From Ignavibacteria bacterium UBA961 (lineage in GTDB: Bacteria > Bacteroidota > Ignavibacteria > Kapaibacteriales > UBA961): a stretch of 16,601 nt of DNA. Below the pieces are notes generated by a model, which worked only from the letters and a program-made list of their open reading frames with translations, was not told the origin of the DNA and ran no database searches. Position 1 is the stretch's first letter; the number at the start of each line of letters is the position of its first letter. The position numbers and the translations under genes were made by a program. This document shows positions 1 through 6,523 of the stretch, in pieces. Where the stretch lies: NCBI GenBank assembly GCA_002293005.1, contig DBCJ01000015.1:1-16601 (forward strand), given 5' to 3'.

Positions 1-890
1 TTCCAATAATTAGGATAATGCTTTTTGATATCGTCAGGAAAGAGTCCGGCAAAAATTGCATTTCTTGCATATGGAGTTGCGGTTGGAATGATTGAACAGT
101 AATAGTCCTTCTGCACGGTGAAATATGGTCTGATGAGTTCTTCCATCATCAACCATTGATCGAGTCGCATGCAGTCAATCACAAAGAAGAATGTTGGTTT
201 GCCATTTGACAATTTTGGAATGACAAATTTATCGGCAATATGGGGAGAGAGTTTCGGTGCAGATGAATCATCGCCTCTAAGCCATGATTCATAATTGTTC
301 TCAACGAATTTTCCGAATTCGGCATTACACTCGCGCCATTGATCCTTGAGCGTCTGTTGAAAACCAAGCTCAGGATGCATATCAAGTTCAATGCTCCAAT
401 TCACCATTTTTAAATAAACATCCAACCAATCGGACCAATCCATGAAACCGTGAAGTCGGCGTGCGATTTCGGAAAATCCCTGCAAATAATCATGAGTGAT
501 TTTTTCTTCTGCGATTCTTCTGGATTCAAGGAATTTCTTGCATGCTGCAAGAATTTGCGCCGGATTTACAGGTTTGGTGAGATAATCATCGATCTTTCCT
601 CCGATTGCTTGTTCCATCAATGATTCGGCTTCATTTTTTGTGACCATCACGACAGGCATGGAAGGATCTATGTCTTTGAGTACGGATAATGTTTCCAGTC
701 CGGACATTCCAACCATTGATTCATCAAGAAAAACTAAATCGTAGGAGGTATTGGAGGCAAGTTCAATGGCGTCTTCACCATTGGTGGCGGTTTCTAGATC
801 ATAACCGCGTTGATTGAGAAGTATGATATGCGGCTTGAGTAGCTCAATCTCATCATCAATCCAAAGTATGCGCTTTTTTGATTGTTCCAT
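1..890 (-). CDS. porX: PorX-type response regulator with PglZ domain, C-terminus cut by window edge
   Basis: The first 296 codons are visible; the rest lies beyond the left edge. The family is usually a little over 500 residues. Residues 1-120 form a CheY-like receiver: acidic pair D12/D13, phospho-acceptor D56 in VFLDESM, T84 and K106 in YLTKPVNP. A helical linker follows (about 120-215). Then a PglZ/alkaline-phosphatase-type domain begins: FFFVIDCMRLDQW places a likely metal-binding Asp at D239, and SIIPTATPYARN places the likely nucleophile Thr at T272. This receiver plus PglZ order is that of PorX, which in Porphyromonas and Flavobacterium works with the kinase PorY to control type IX secretion genes and whose PglZ domain is known to hydrolyse oligonucleotides. 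The ATG at 890 is preceded by GGAG about 10 bases upstream. The role in this organism is inferred from homologues. Confidence 0.9.
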   Translation of the reverse strand, partial: MEQSKKRILWIDDEIELLKPHIILLNQRGYDLETATNGEDAIELASNTSYDLVFLDESMVGMSGLETLSVLKDIDPSMPVVMVTKNEAESLMEQAIGGKIDDYLTKPVNPAQILAACKKFLESRRIAEEKITHDYLQGFSEIARRLHGFMDWSDWLDVYLKMVNWSIELDMHPELGFQQTLKDQWRECNAEFGKFVENNYESWLRGDDSSAPKLSPHIADKFVIPKLSNGKPTFFFVIDCMRLDQWLMMEELIRPYFTVQKDYYCSIIPTATPYARNAIFAGLFPDDIKKHYPNYW

Positions 891-1108
891 TGTCTAATAC
901 TCCATTGTTCCTTGATACATGTATGAATCATTGCAATATGATTTCAGTATCGTTTTATGTGATAATGAATTGTCTCGCAATAAAAATGGTCTCAAGGAGT
1001 ATGGCGGCCTCAGATTAATGGAAAAAGATGTGTGCAAATATCGGATTATGAAAGGCAATCCCCAAATAAAGTCGGAAGTTGGGAGAGTTAGACCTTTGAG
1101 CAAAATTA
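891..1108. other. Intergenic region between dxr and porX
   Basis: These 218 bases separate two minus-strand genes. Near the porX end, GGAG lies about 10 bases before its ATG and serves as the probable ribosome binding site. A 10-base palindrome, ATACATGTAT, lies around 916-925 and could be a regulator site, though one short palindrome proves little. I found no convincing intrinsic terminator after dxr, so read-through from the dxr operon into porX cannot be excluded. Two short open frames cross the region, one on each strand. Neither has recognisable protein features. Confidence 0.4.
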
Positions 1109-2254
1109 TTATTGTAAAAACGCCTTAGCCAGATTTCTTGCCTCGTGATCCGCTTCATCAATTTGATGAATGTCAGGATTGTCAATGATGGGCATTTGTC
1201 CCAATACTTTTTCGATGATTTGGGGTATTTGTAGAAATCTTGCCTTGTTTTCCAAAAAGTATTGAACAGCAATTTCATTCGCTGCATTCAGAATCGCAGG
1301 AGCGGTGCCTCCCGTTTTCATGGCATCATATGCCAATTGCAGACATGGAAAACGCTCTGTATCTGGTTTGAAGAATGATAAGTTTCCTGCTGTGAGCAAA
1401 TCCAATTTGGGTAAATCTGCATGTCTTCTTTCCGGATGAAACAATGCATAGATGATTGGTACGCGCATATCAGGCGTGCCAAGTTGCGCTTTGATGGATG
1501 CATCACCGAATTGCACGAGTGAATGTATGATGCTTTGTGGATGAATCACCACCTCGATTTGTTCGGGCGAGAGATCGAAGAGCCAGCGAGCTTCAATGAC
1601 CTCGAAGCCTTTATTCATGAGCGTTGCGGAATCAATCGTGATTTTTTGACCCATCACCCAATTCGGATGCTTGAGGGCTTGTTCTCTTGTGATTGAAGAA
1701 AATGCATCTTTCTCGAATTCACGAAATGGACCACCCGATGCTGTCAATATGATTTTGTCGATCATTGATCGTTCTTCGCCTGCCATACATTGCAGAATGG
1801 CACTATGTTCACTGTCAACAGCGAGTATCGGCACCTGCTTTTCTTTTGCGGATTTCATCACTATTGAGCCGGCACTTACAAGTGTCTCTTTATTCGCAAG
1901 CGCTATTGTTGCGCCTTGTTCGATTGCGGCTAATGTTGGAGCCACTCCGCTGAAACCAACCAATGCTTGCATGACGATGTCATTGTCCGGATGACTTGCC
2001 GCAGCAATTACACCTTCTTCGCCACATAGGATTTCGCCTTTGAATGAAGTGGTATTCTTGAATTCTTTCCATGCATCTTCATTGCTAATTGCTACTGCTT
2101 TGGGATTGAATTCTCGGATTTGATCTTCCAATTCCTTGATGCGAGTATTTGCTGTGAGAACATTAATGGAAAAATCATCTTTGAATTGTCTGACGATGTC
2201 CAATGTCTGAGTCCCAATGGAACCGGTTGAGCCGAGTATTGTGAGAGTTCTCAA
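1109..2254 (-). CDS. dxr: 1-deoxy-D-xylulose 5-phosphate reductoisomerase
   Basis: Catalyses the NADPH-dependent rearrangement and reduction of 1-deoxyxylulose 5-phosphate to 2-C-methylerythritol 4-phosphate, the first committed step of the MEP isoprenoid pathway, in the cytosol. The 381-residue reading is normal for the family. Visible motifs: dinucleotide-binding GSTGSIG at 8-14; ANKETLVSAG at 120-129; metal ligands D147 and E149 in AVDSEHSA; substrate-loop GGPFREF at 174-180; N214, K215 and E218 in MNKGFEVIEARW. Start: an upstream TTG at 2266 overlaps the stop of the preceding gene as TTGA, but the TTG at 2254 has GAGG six bases before it and gives the usual compact N-terminus (MRTLTILGSTG), so I prefer 2254. 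Neither start is ATG. It is the last gene of the rlmN operon and is probably translationally coupled to the exported protein before it. Confidence 0.95.
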   Translation of the reverse strand: MRTLTILGSTGSIGTQTLDIVRQFKDDFSINVLTANTRIKELEDQIREFNPKAVAISNEDAWKEFKNTTSFKGEILCGEEGVIAAASHPDNDIVMQALVGFSGVAPTLAAIEQGATIALANKETLVSAGSIVMKSAKEKQVPILAVDSEHSAILQCMAGEERSMIDKIILTASGGPFREFEKDAFSSITREQALKHPNWVMGQKITIDSATLMNKGFEVIEARWLFDLSPEQIEVVIHPQSIIHSLVQFGDASIKAQLGTPDMRVPIIYALFHPERRHADLPKLDLLTAGNLSFFKPDTERFPCLQLAYDAMKTGGTAPAILNAANEIAVQYFLENKARFLQIPQIIEKVLGQMPIIDNPDIHQIDEADHEARNLAKAFLQ

Positions 2255-2262
2255 GTGTTTCC

Positions 2263-3207
2263 TCAATTAAATGGTAGCCATTGGAATCGTACTGCGGGTA
2301 CGATTGCCGGTGCGGTGAACATTGCCAATCCTGCATCCATCGAATAACGATCATTGTTCAAGCGCAGTCCGATGAATCCTGCTGAATTTCTGGGGCGCAT
2401 TATGTCTGCACACCAAAGTTCTGCCAATACGCGAGTATCATGTCTGGAAAACAAGCGAATGTCAAAACCCAATCCGAAACCCAATGCGCCATCATTGAAA
2501 TTGATGATGCCTGAACCCCATCTGCCTGCATTTGCTTCATAAACATTTTCAGAACCTGTCTTGAAAAAGAGAGCAGTGGTCAATATTGTTCTCGGCATGT
2601 GAAAAGAACCAATCATATAGGCATGTTGGATCAGATTCGCACTATTCGCATAGATGAGCGAATAACCACCGGCGAGACTATAATGTCCGGGAATATTTTC
2701 CTGCTCTTCATCGTAAAAAGTGTATTTCACATTTACATGCTTTCCTTGCTCATCGAATGATAAGCCGGGGATGAATGTCATGCCACCATTTACGGAAATA
2801 TCTTCATAGCCAAAGCCTGCCTGAACAAATGCCAATTGCGTGATTGATACATAGGAATCCGATCCAATGGGATCTGCTGTTGGCATGAAATACAATGATG
2901 ATTGCTGTCTATATGCACTACGAATTGTTTGAATATGCGCAATTTCATCTGAATAGAGAGTGATGTCTCCAATCATTGCCTTTACGATGATGGATTCAAT
3001 GATCGTGGAATCTTCTCTGATTGTATTCTCACCCTTTTCTTTGTACTGACCAGTAAGAATATCTCCATTAGCCAATCTGAATCTATATGAAAGATCTTTC
3101 TTCAGTTTGATGGAAGTGAATGGTTCATTTGTGAATATGTCTTCATCGGCATGCAATGAGCTTGCAAAGCATAGTATCATCATGAGAAATGATGCGATGA
3201 ATTTCAT
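2263..3207 (-). CDS. Exported protein of unknown function, probable outer-membrane barrel
   Basis: A 314-residue protein that I do not recognise by family. It starts with a clear Sec signal peptide (MKFIASFLMMILCFASSLHA, cleavage before DED near residue 21). A short early segment (KKDLSYRFRLANGDILTGQ) resembles a small beta domain seen in several envelope proteins. The remainder has alternating glycine/aromatic strands and ends with an aromatic residue (RFQWLPFN), as outer-membrane barrels do. Start: the frame stays open to 3258, but the ATG at 3207 has GGAG seven bases upstream and opens the signal peptide. That ATG overlaps the rlmN stop as ATGA, and its own stop overlaps a TTG start candidate of dxr as TTGA, so it is translated from the same message as both enzymes. 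Its role is unknown, and membrane placement is inference from strand pattern. Confidence 0.8.
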   Translation of the reverse strand: MKFIASFLMMILCFASSLHADEDIFTNEPFTSIKLKKDLSYRFRLANGDILTGQYKEKGENTIREDSTIIESIIVKAMIGDITLYSDEIAHIQTIRSAYRQQSSLYFMPTADPIGSDSYVSITQLAFVQAGFGYEDISVNGGMTFIPGLSFDEQGKHVNVKYTFYDEEQENIPGHYSLAGGYSLIYANSANLIQHAYMIGSFHMPRTILTTALFFKTGSENVYEANAGRWGSGIINFNDGALGFGLGFDIRLFSRHDTRVLAELWCADIMRPRNSAGFIGLRLNNDRYSMDAGLAMFTAPAIVPAVRFQWLPFN

Positions 3208-4337
3208 TCCAATACTCCGGATGAACCACGAGAATGTGAATATGCAAGTTGACCACATGCGGCATCAATGTCGAGTCCGCTCGATGAGCGTATCATCACC
3301 GTGACATCTTCCTCACGCAATGCTTTGATGAATGCATGAAATGTGGATTCAGGAGCAGGCTTGAGTGATGCGGAAATCCCTTCGGGTGCAGTGAATTCAA
3401 TGGTGTGAAAAGGAATGACATTCACTTTTGAAGGAAATCTTCTCGTGATTTTTGCAAGACGCATCACATCTTCCATGCTATCATTGAAGCCATCGAATAA
3501 GATATATTCAAATGTGATCGGCTTCCTGGTTTTTTGATAGTAATATTCCAGAGCATCGCCGAGTTCTTTGAGTGAGTATTTATTCGCGATGGGCATGATT
3601 GCTTCTCTTTGACCCTGCGTTGTTCCATGTAATGACAATGCCAATTTCATTTGCTTTGCCTCATCAGCCATGCGAACTATGCCGGGTACAATCCCTGCTG
3701 TTGAAAGTGTGATATGCTTTGCAGTGATGAGTCCGATTTCGGGATTAGTGAGAATGTCGACTGCTTTCATGACATTATCATAATTCAACATTGGTTCACC
3801 CATTCCCATGAAAACGATATTGGTGATATCGGTTCCACATATTTCTCTGGCTTTCATGTATTGATCTACAATTTCGGCGGGTGCAAGATTGCGCTTCAAT
3901 TTGAGAGTTGCGGTGGCACAAAATGCACAACCCAAAGCACAACCAACTTGCGTTGAAATACAAAGTGTACGGCGTTTTGGCAATCCTTCTTCATTTACCA
4001 TCTCACTCGGAATCATCACGGTTTCTACAGCTGTTTCATCGAGCAGTGAGAAGAGCATTTTCTGTGTTCCATCTTGCGAAACATGCACATCCTTCACGGT
4101 TAAAGAATGATGATCTTCTCCGAATTTTTGTTTGAGTGTATTTCTGACATCTTTCGGTAATGTTGAGATGGCATCAAAAGAAAATGATGATTCATGATTC
4201 CTGGCATAGAGCGCATGAAAAACCTGTTTCCCTCGATATGGGGGAAATCCCATGTTTTTCATGATGCCGGTCAAATCCTCGGAAGTAAAATTTCCGATGC
4301 ATGACATGGCTGGATGTGAATCATTGAGTTGTTTCAT
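3204..4337 (-). CDS. rlmN: Dual-specificity 23S rRNA/tRNA adenine-C2 methyltransferase RlmN
   Basis: A radical-SAM enzyme that methylates C2 of A2503 in 23S rRNA and of A37 in some tRNAs, tuning decoding accuracy and peptidyl-transferase behaviour. The 377-residue length is standard. The N-terminal helical domain (about 15-75) includes PPYRGKQVFHALY. The radical-SAM cluster is C133-x3-C137-x2-C140 in GCALGCAFCAT. The two cysteines of the methyl-transfer mechanism are C126 (RRTLCISTQ) and C361 (DIDAACGQL), matching C118 and C355 of the E. coli enzyme. GMGEPMLNYDNV and LSLHGTT are family signatures. The first ATG (4337) is used here; another ATG at 4307 would still keep the whole conserved region, and neither has a clear Shine-Dalgarno site. 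It heads a three-gene operon, and an intrinsic terminator of the upstream gene ends just 16 bases before its start. Confidence 0.96.
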   Translation of the reverse strand: MKQLNDSHPAMSCIGNFTSEDLTGIMKNMGFPPYRGKQVFHALYARNHESSFSFDAISTLPKDVRNTLKQKFGEDHHSLTVKDVHVSQDGTQKMLFSLLDETAVETVMIPSEMVNEEGLPKRRTLCISTQVGCALGCAFCATATLKLKRNLAPAEIVDQYMKAREICGTDITNIVFMGMGEPMLNYDNVMKAVDILTNPEIGLITAKHITLSTAGIVPGIVRMADEAKQMKLALSLHGTTQGQREAIMPIANKYSLKELGDALEYYYQKTRKPITFEYILFDGFNDSMEDVMRLAKITRRFPSKVNVIPFHTIEFTAPEGISASLKPAPESTFHAFIKALREEDVTVMIRSSSGLDIDAACGQLAYSHSRGSSGVLE

Positions 4338-4353
4338 GTTGCAGATGGTATAG

Positions 4354-4388
4354 AAACAAAACCGGCGAGAGGGGAAACCTCACGCCGG
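4354..4388 (-). terminator. Intrinsic terminator of the OmpA-family gene
   Basis: On the minus strand a stem of CCGGCG plus GAGG, with one T/T mismatch between the two blocks, closes a five-base loop and is followed by TTTTGTTT. The hairpin spans 4362-4388 and the T-run spans 4354-4361. It begins 22 bases beyond the stop codon of the OmpA-family gene. The T-run ends 16 bases before the rlmN ATG on the same strand. Confidence 0.85.
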
Positions 4389-4410
4389 TAGAATGCAATT
4401 CAAGAAAGTA

Positions 4411-6300
4411 TTAGTTTCTTGGTGTTTCAACGAAAATTTGAACGGTTCTTGAGAGAACTCGACCGGTTGCATTTTCATTTGTGAAAATTTCAACATCTTC
4501 TCCGCGACCAAACACTTCATATCTATTATCAGGTGAAAGAGATTCAAGAATTGTTCGTACCGCATTTGCTCTGTTTAATGCAAGACTGCGATTATAGTCG
4601 GGAGCACCGATTCGATCTGTATATCCATAAATCTTGACGGTGGAATTACCTTTGATGACCGGACCAACCTTCTTCTTGAGAATTTCAGCATTTTCACCGG
4701 AGATTTCAGATTTGTCGAAATCAAATAAGATCAAAGAAAACTTTGTTACTGTCATGTCTTTGCTTTGTTCAATGGTAGGCATGACGCTTGACATATAATC
4801 GATTGGAATTGAACCTGATACATTCGAGACATTACCGTCTGATTTTGTCATTGACAATGTATAATCAATCGGTACTTGAGCGCTGGAAAGATCATTGGGA
4901 CGAATCACCCAACGCTGTGGGGTTGGTGTTCCAACTCCAACTAATTCTCTCAAAGAACGATCTGCTTGTGTGATATTCAATGTCCAGGAATTCACTGATG
5001 AACTATCTAGATTCTTTGGTCTGAATTCAAGTAATTCAGGTTTTGTCCAACGAGTTTCATCACCACGAATGGCAATTGGTTCAAGGATGTCTGCATGAGA
5101 AGATCTGAATGTCACTCTTCTGTTTTCGCTCATTCCGTCTTTTTGATTGACCGCAGTCGGTATATCAGGTAAAGCTCTTGAACTTGTTGCAATGCGACTT
5201 TCATTTATGCTGTAAGTTTTTGTCAGATAGTCTTTCACATGTTGCGCGCGACGCATTGCCAATCCTTTGTTCTTGGACTCAGACTTTCCATCTATGGAAC
5301 CAATGAGACTTAGTGAAGCATCGGGATTGTTCAACATGCGAAGGCCTACGATATCCATTGTACGCTTATTGATTTCAATCGCATCTTGAGGTAATGTTTC
5401 AAGTGTGAATTCACCACGAGCATCACCACGACTTGAGAATTGTAAAGCAGGATCGGGTTTGTCGCTGTTTTGACCGAAGAAAATAAATGGTATAAATGGA
5501 TACATTTCAGAATATTGAATATCCTCGACTTTTAAACCATTTTCCAATACGCGATAATCTCCACCATCATTGTAATAGCCAACTTCCATGATTGTATTTT
5601 CTTTTGGAGGTGGAGGTGGTGTCTTAGTGGTTTTTGACGGACCAAGTGTGATTGAAACTCCTATGCGAAGTTGATCAATTGTCCAAGGAGAGAAGTTCAC
5701 ATCCGTGCTGAAATTACCAATGGCTTTGCGATATGTGATTTCAGGAGTTATGGTATAATTCCATGCCTTCATTGGAATTCCGGCACCGATGATGATCGCT
5801 AAACGATCTGTTGTTCCGGGGATCGAAGAATATACTGTTGAAGAATCCGCTCCGCCAAAATTCTCAGAATATTCACTTGTCAAACGACTTCCATATTCAA
5901 GTCCTGCGATGAGATATCCAGGGCTGTCTGAAAAAATCCCATTGATTTTCAAGGCAGGAGAAAACTCCAACATGGTGATTGAACTTGTCAAAGTATTTTG
6001 AGTATTATTACCCAAATCTTGAACCAAGTCTGCTCCCATTCCATGAATACCGAGTCTACCGGTTAAACGAAACATATCACTGAGATCATAATCCGCAAAG
6101 CCACCCACATGAAATGCCATCGAGGAGGATGAAGCGGTGTACCGTCCGACTTGAGTTGCAGTGAAATCAGGTGAGTGGAAATTATAGTTCAATCCACCAT
6201 AGATACCGAACTCAAAGGACTTGTTCAGTGATTTGGAATTCTGTGCGGAAATGTTTGCCGCAGCAAACAAAACAAGGAGAGTCAAATAAAGTGATCTCAT
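4411..6300 (-). CDS. OmpA-family outer-membrane protein with barrel and two OmpA-like domains
   Basis: A 629-residue envelope protein probably linking outer membrane to peptidoglycan. Order: signal peptide 1-20 (MRSLYLTLLVLFAAANISAQ); beta-barrel-like segment about 25-220 ending LRIGVSITLG; proline linker PPPPP at 228-232; a spacer; a first OmpA-like fold about 298-400 (SLIGSIDGKS, then RRAQHVKDYL and SENRRVTF); a beta-sandwich-like stretch about 410-505; and a second, more typical OmpA-like domain about 516-626. In the second domain GYTDRIGAPDYN and ALNRANAV carry the usual peptidoglycan-contacting Asp (D562) and Arg (R577). The first is divergent but keeps the same helix and strand pattern. 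Start: an open extension runs to 6387, but the ATG at 6300 begins the signal peptide; AGGA lies 13 bases upstream, rather far. Its message ends at a strong hairpin. Confidence 0.88.
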   Translation of the reverse strand: MRSLYLTLLVLFAAANISAQNSKSLNKSFEFGIYGGLNYNFHSPDFTATQVGRYTASSSSMAFHVGGFADYDLSDMFRLTGRLGIHGMGADLVQDLGNNTQNTLTSSITMLEFSPALKINGIFSDSPGYLIAGLEYGSRLTSEYSENFGGADSSTVYSSIPGTTDRLAIIIGAGIPMKAWNYTITPEITYRKAIGNFSTDVNFSPWTIDQLRIGVSITLGPSKTTKTPPPPPKENTIMEVGYYNDGGDYRVLENGLKVEDIQYSEMYPFIPFIFFGQNSDKPDPALQFSSRGDARGEFTLETLPQDAIEINKRTMDIVGLRMLNNPDASLSLIGSIDGKSESKNKGLAMRRAQHVKDYLTKTYSINESRIATSSRALPDIPTAVNQKDGMSENRRVTFRSSHADILEPIAIRGDETRWTKPELLEFRPKNLDSSSVNSWTLNITQADRSLRELVGVGTPTPQRWVIRPNDLSSAQVPIDYTLSMTKSDGNVSNVSGSIPIDYMSSVMPTIEQSKDMTVTKFSLILFDFDKSEISGENAEILKKKVGPVIKGNSTVKIYGYTDRIGAPDYNRSLALNRANAVRTILESLSPDNRYEVFGRGEDVEIFTNENATGRVLSRTVQIFVETPRN

Positions 6301-6440
6301 GAATTTTCTTTTTCCTAAAATGCGAGAAATGAGGGTTTTAAACGATTGCCCCGCTATTTTTCTTGTACAAAAATGGTGAATTGTCATGAATTCTCTAACG
6401 ATTGTCTTTACTCAAATCGTTTAATCCATTGTATTTGCAC
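6301..6440 (-). promoter_or_regulatory. Probable promoter region of the OmpA-family gene, with repeated AATCGTT motif
   Basis: This stretch lies between the ccoNO terminator and the OmpA-family start, so it should hold that gene's promoter. It contains AATCGTTTA on the plus strand (6415-6423) and on the minus strand (6339-6347), plus AATCGTTA on the minus strand (6396-6403). The spacing and mixed orientation look like sites for a DNA-binding protein rather than a core promoter. I could not place -10/-35 elements with confidence. The role is inference. Confidence 0.35.
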
Positions 6441-6469
6441 AAAAGCCCTTCTGATTTTCTCAAAAGGGC
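6441..6469 (-). terminator. Intrinsic terminator of ccoNO
   Basis: On the minus strand GCCCTT pairs with AAGGGC (6445-6450 with 6464-6469), extended inward by TGA/TCA after one mismatch, and is followed by TTTTGTG. It lies about 55 bases past the ccoNO stop. A second perfect 7-bp hairpin (AAAGGAG/CTCCTTT, 6490-6508) sits between the stop and this site but is followed by TTTTCCCC, so it may protect the 3' end rather than terminate. Confidence 0.7.
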
Positions 6470-6523
6470 CTCTGTGATTTGGGAGGGGAAAAGGAGCATA
6501 ACTCCTTTCTTTCTGTAATCGGA

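Noticed and set aside
894..1103. Minus-strand 69-codon frame before porX
   Set aside because: It starts with TTG without a ribosome site, covers the porX leader and GGAG site, and has no domain-like features.
919..1128. Plus-strand 69-codon frame between porX and dxr
   Set aside because: It overlaps the dxr 3' end on the opposite strand, has no ribosome site or recognisable pattern, and its composition looks like intergenic sequence.
6490..6508. Perfect 7-bp hairpin just past the ccoNO stop as the main terminator
   Set aside because: The following bases are TTTTCCCC rather than a long T-run; the hairpin at 6445-6469 with TTTTGTG is better.
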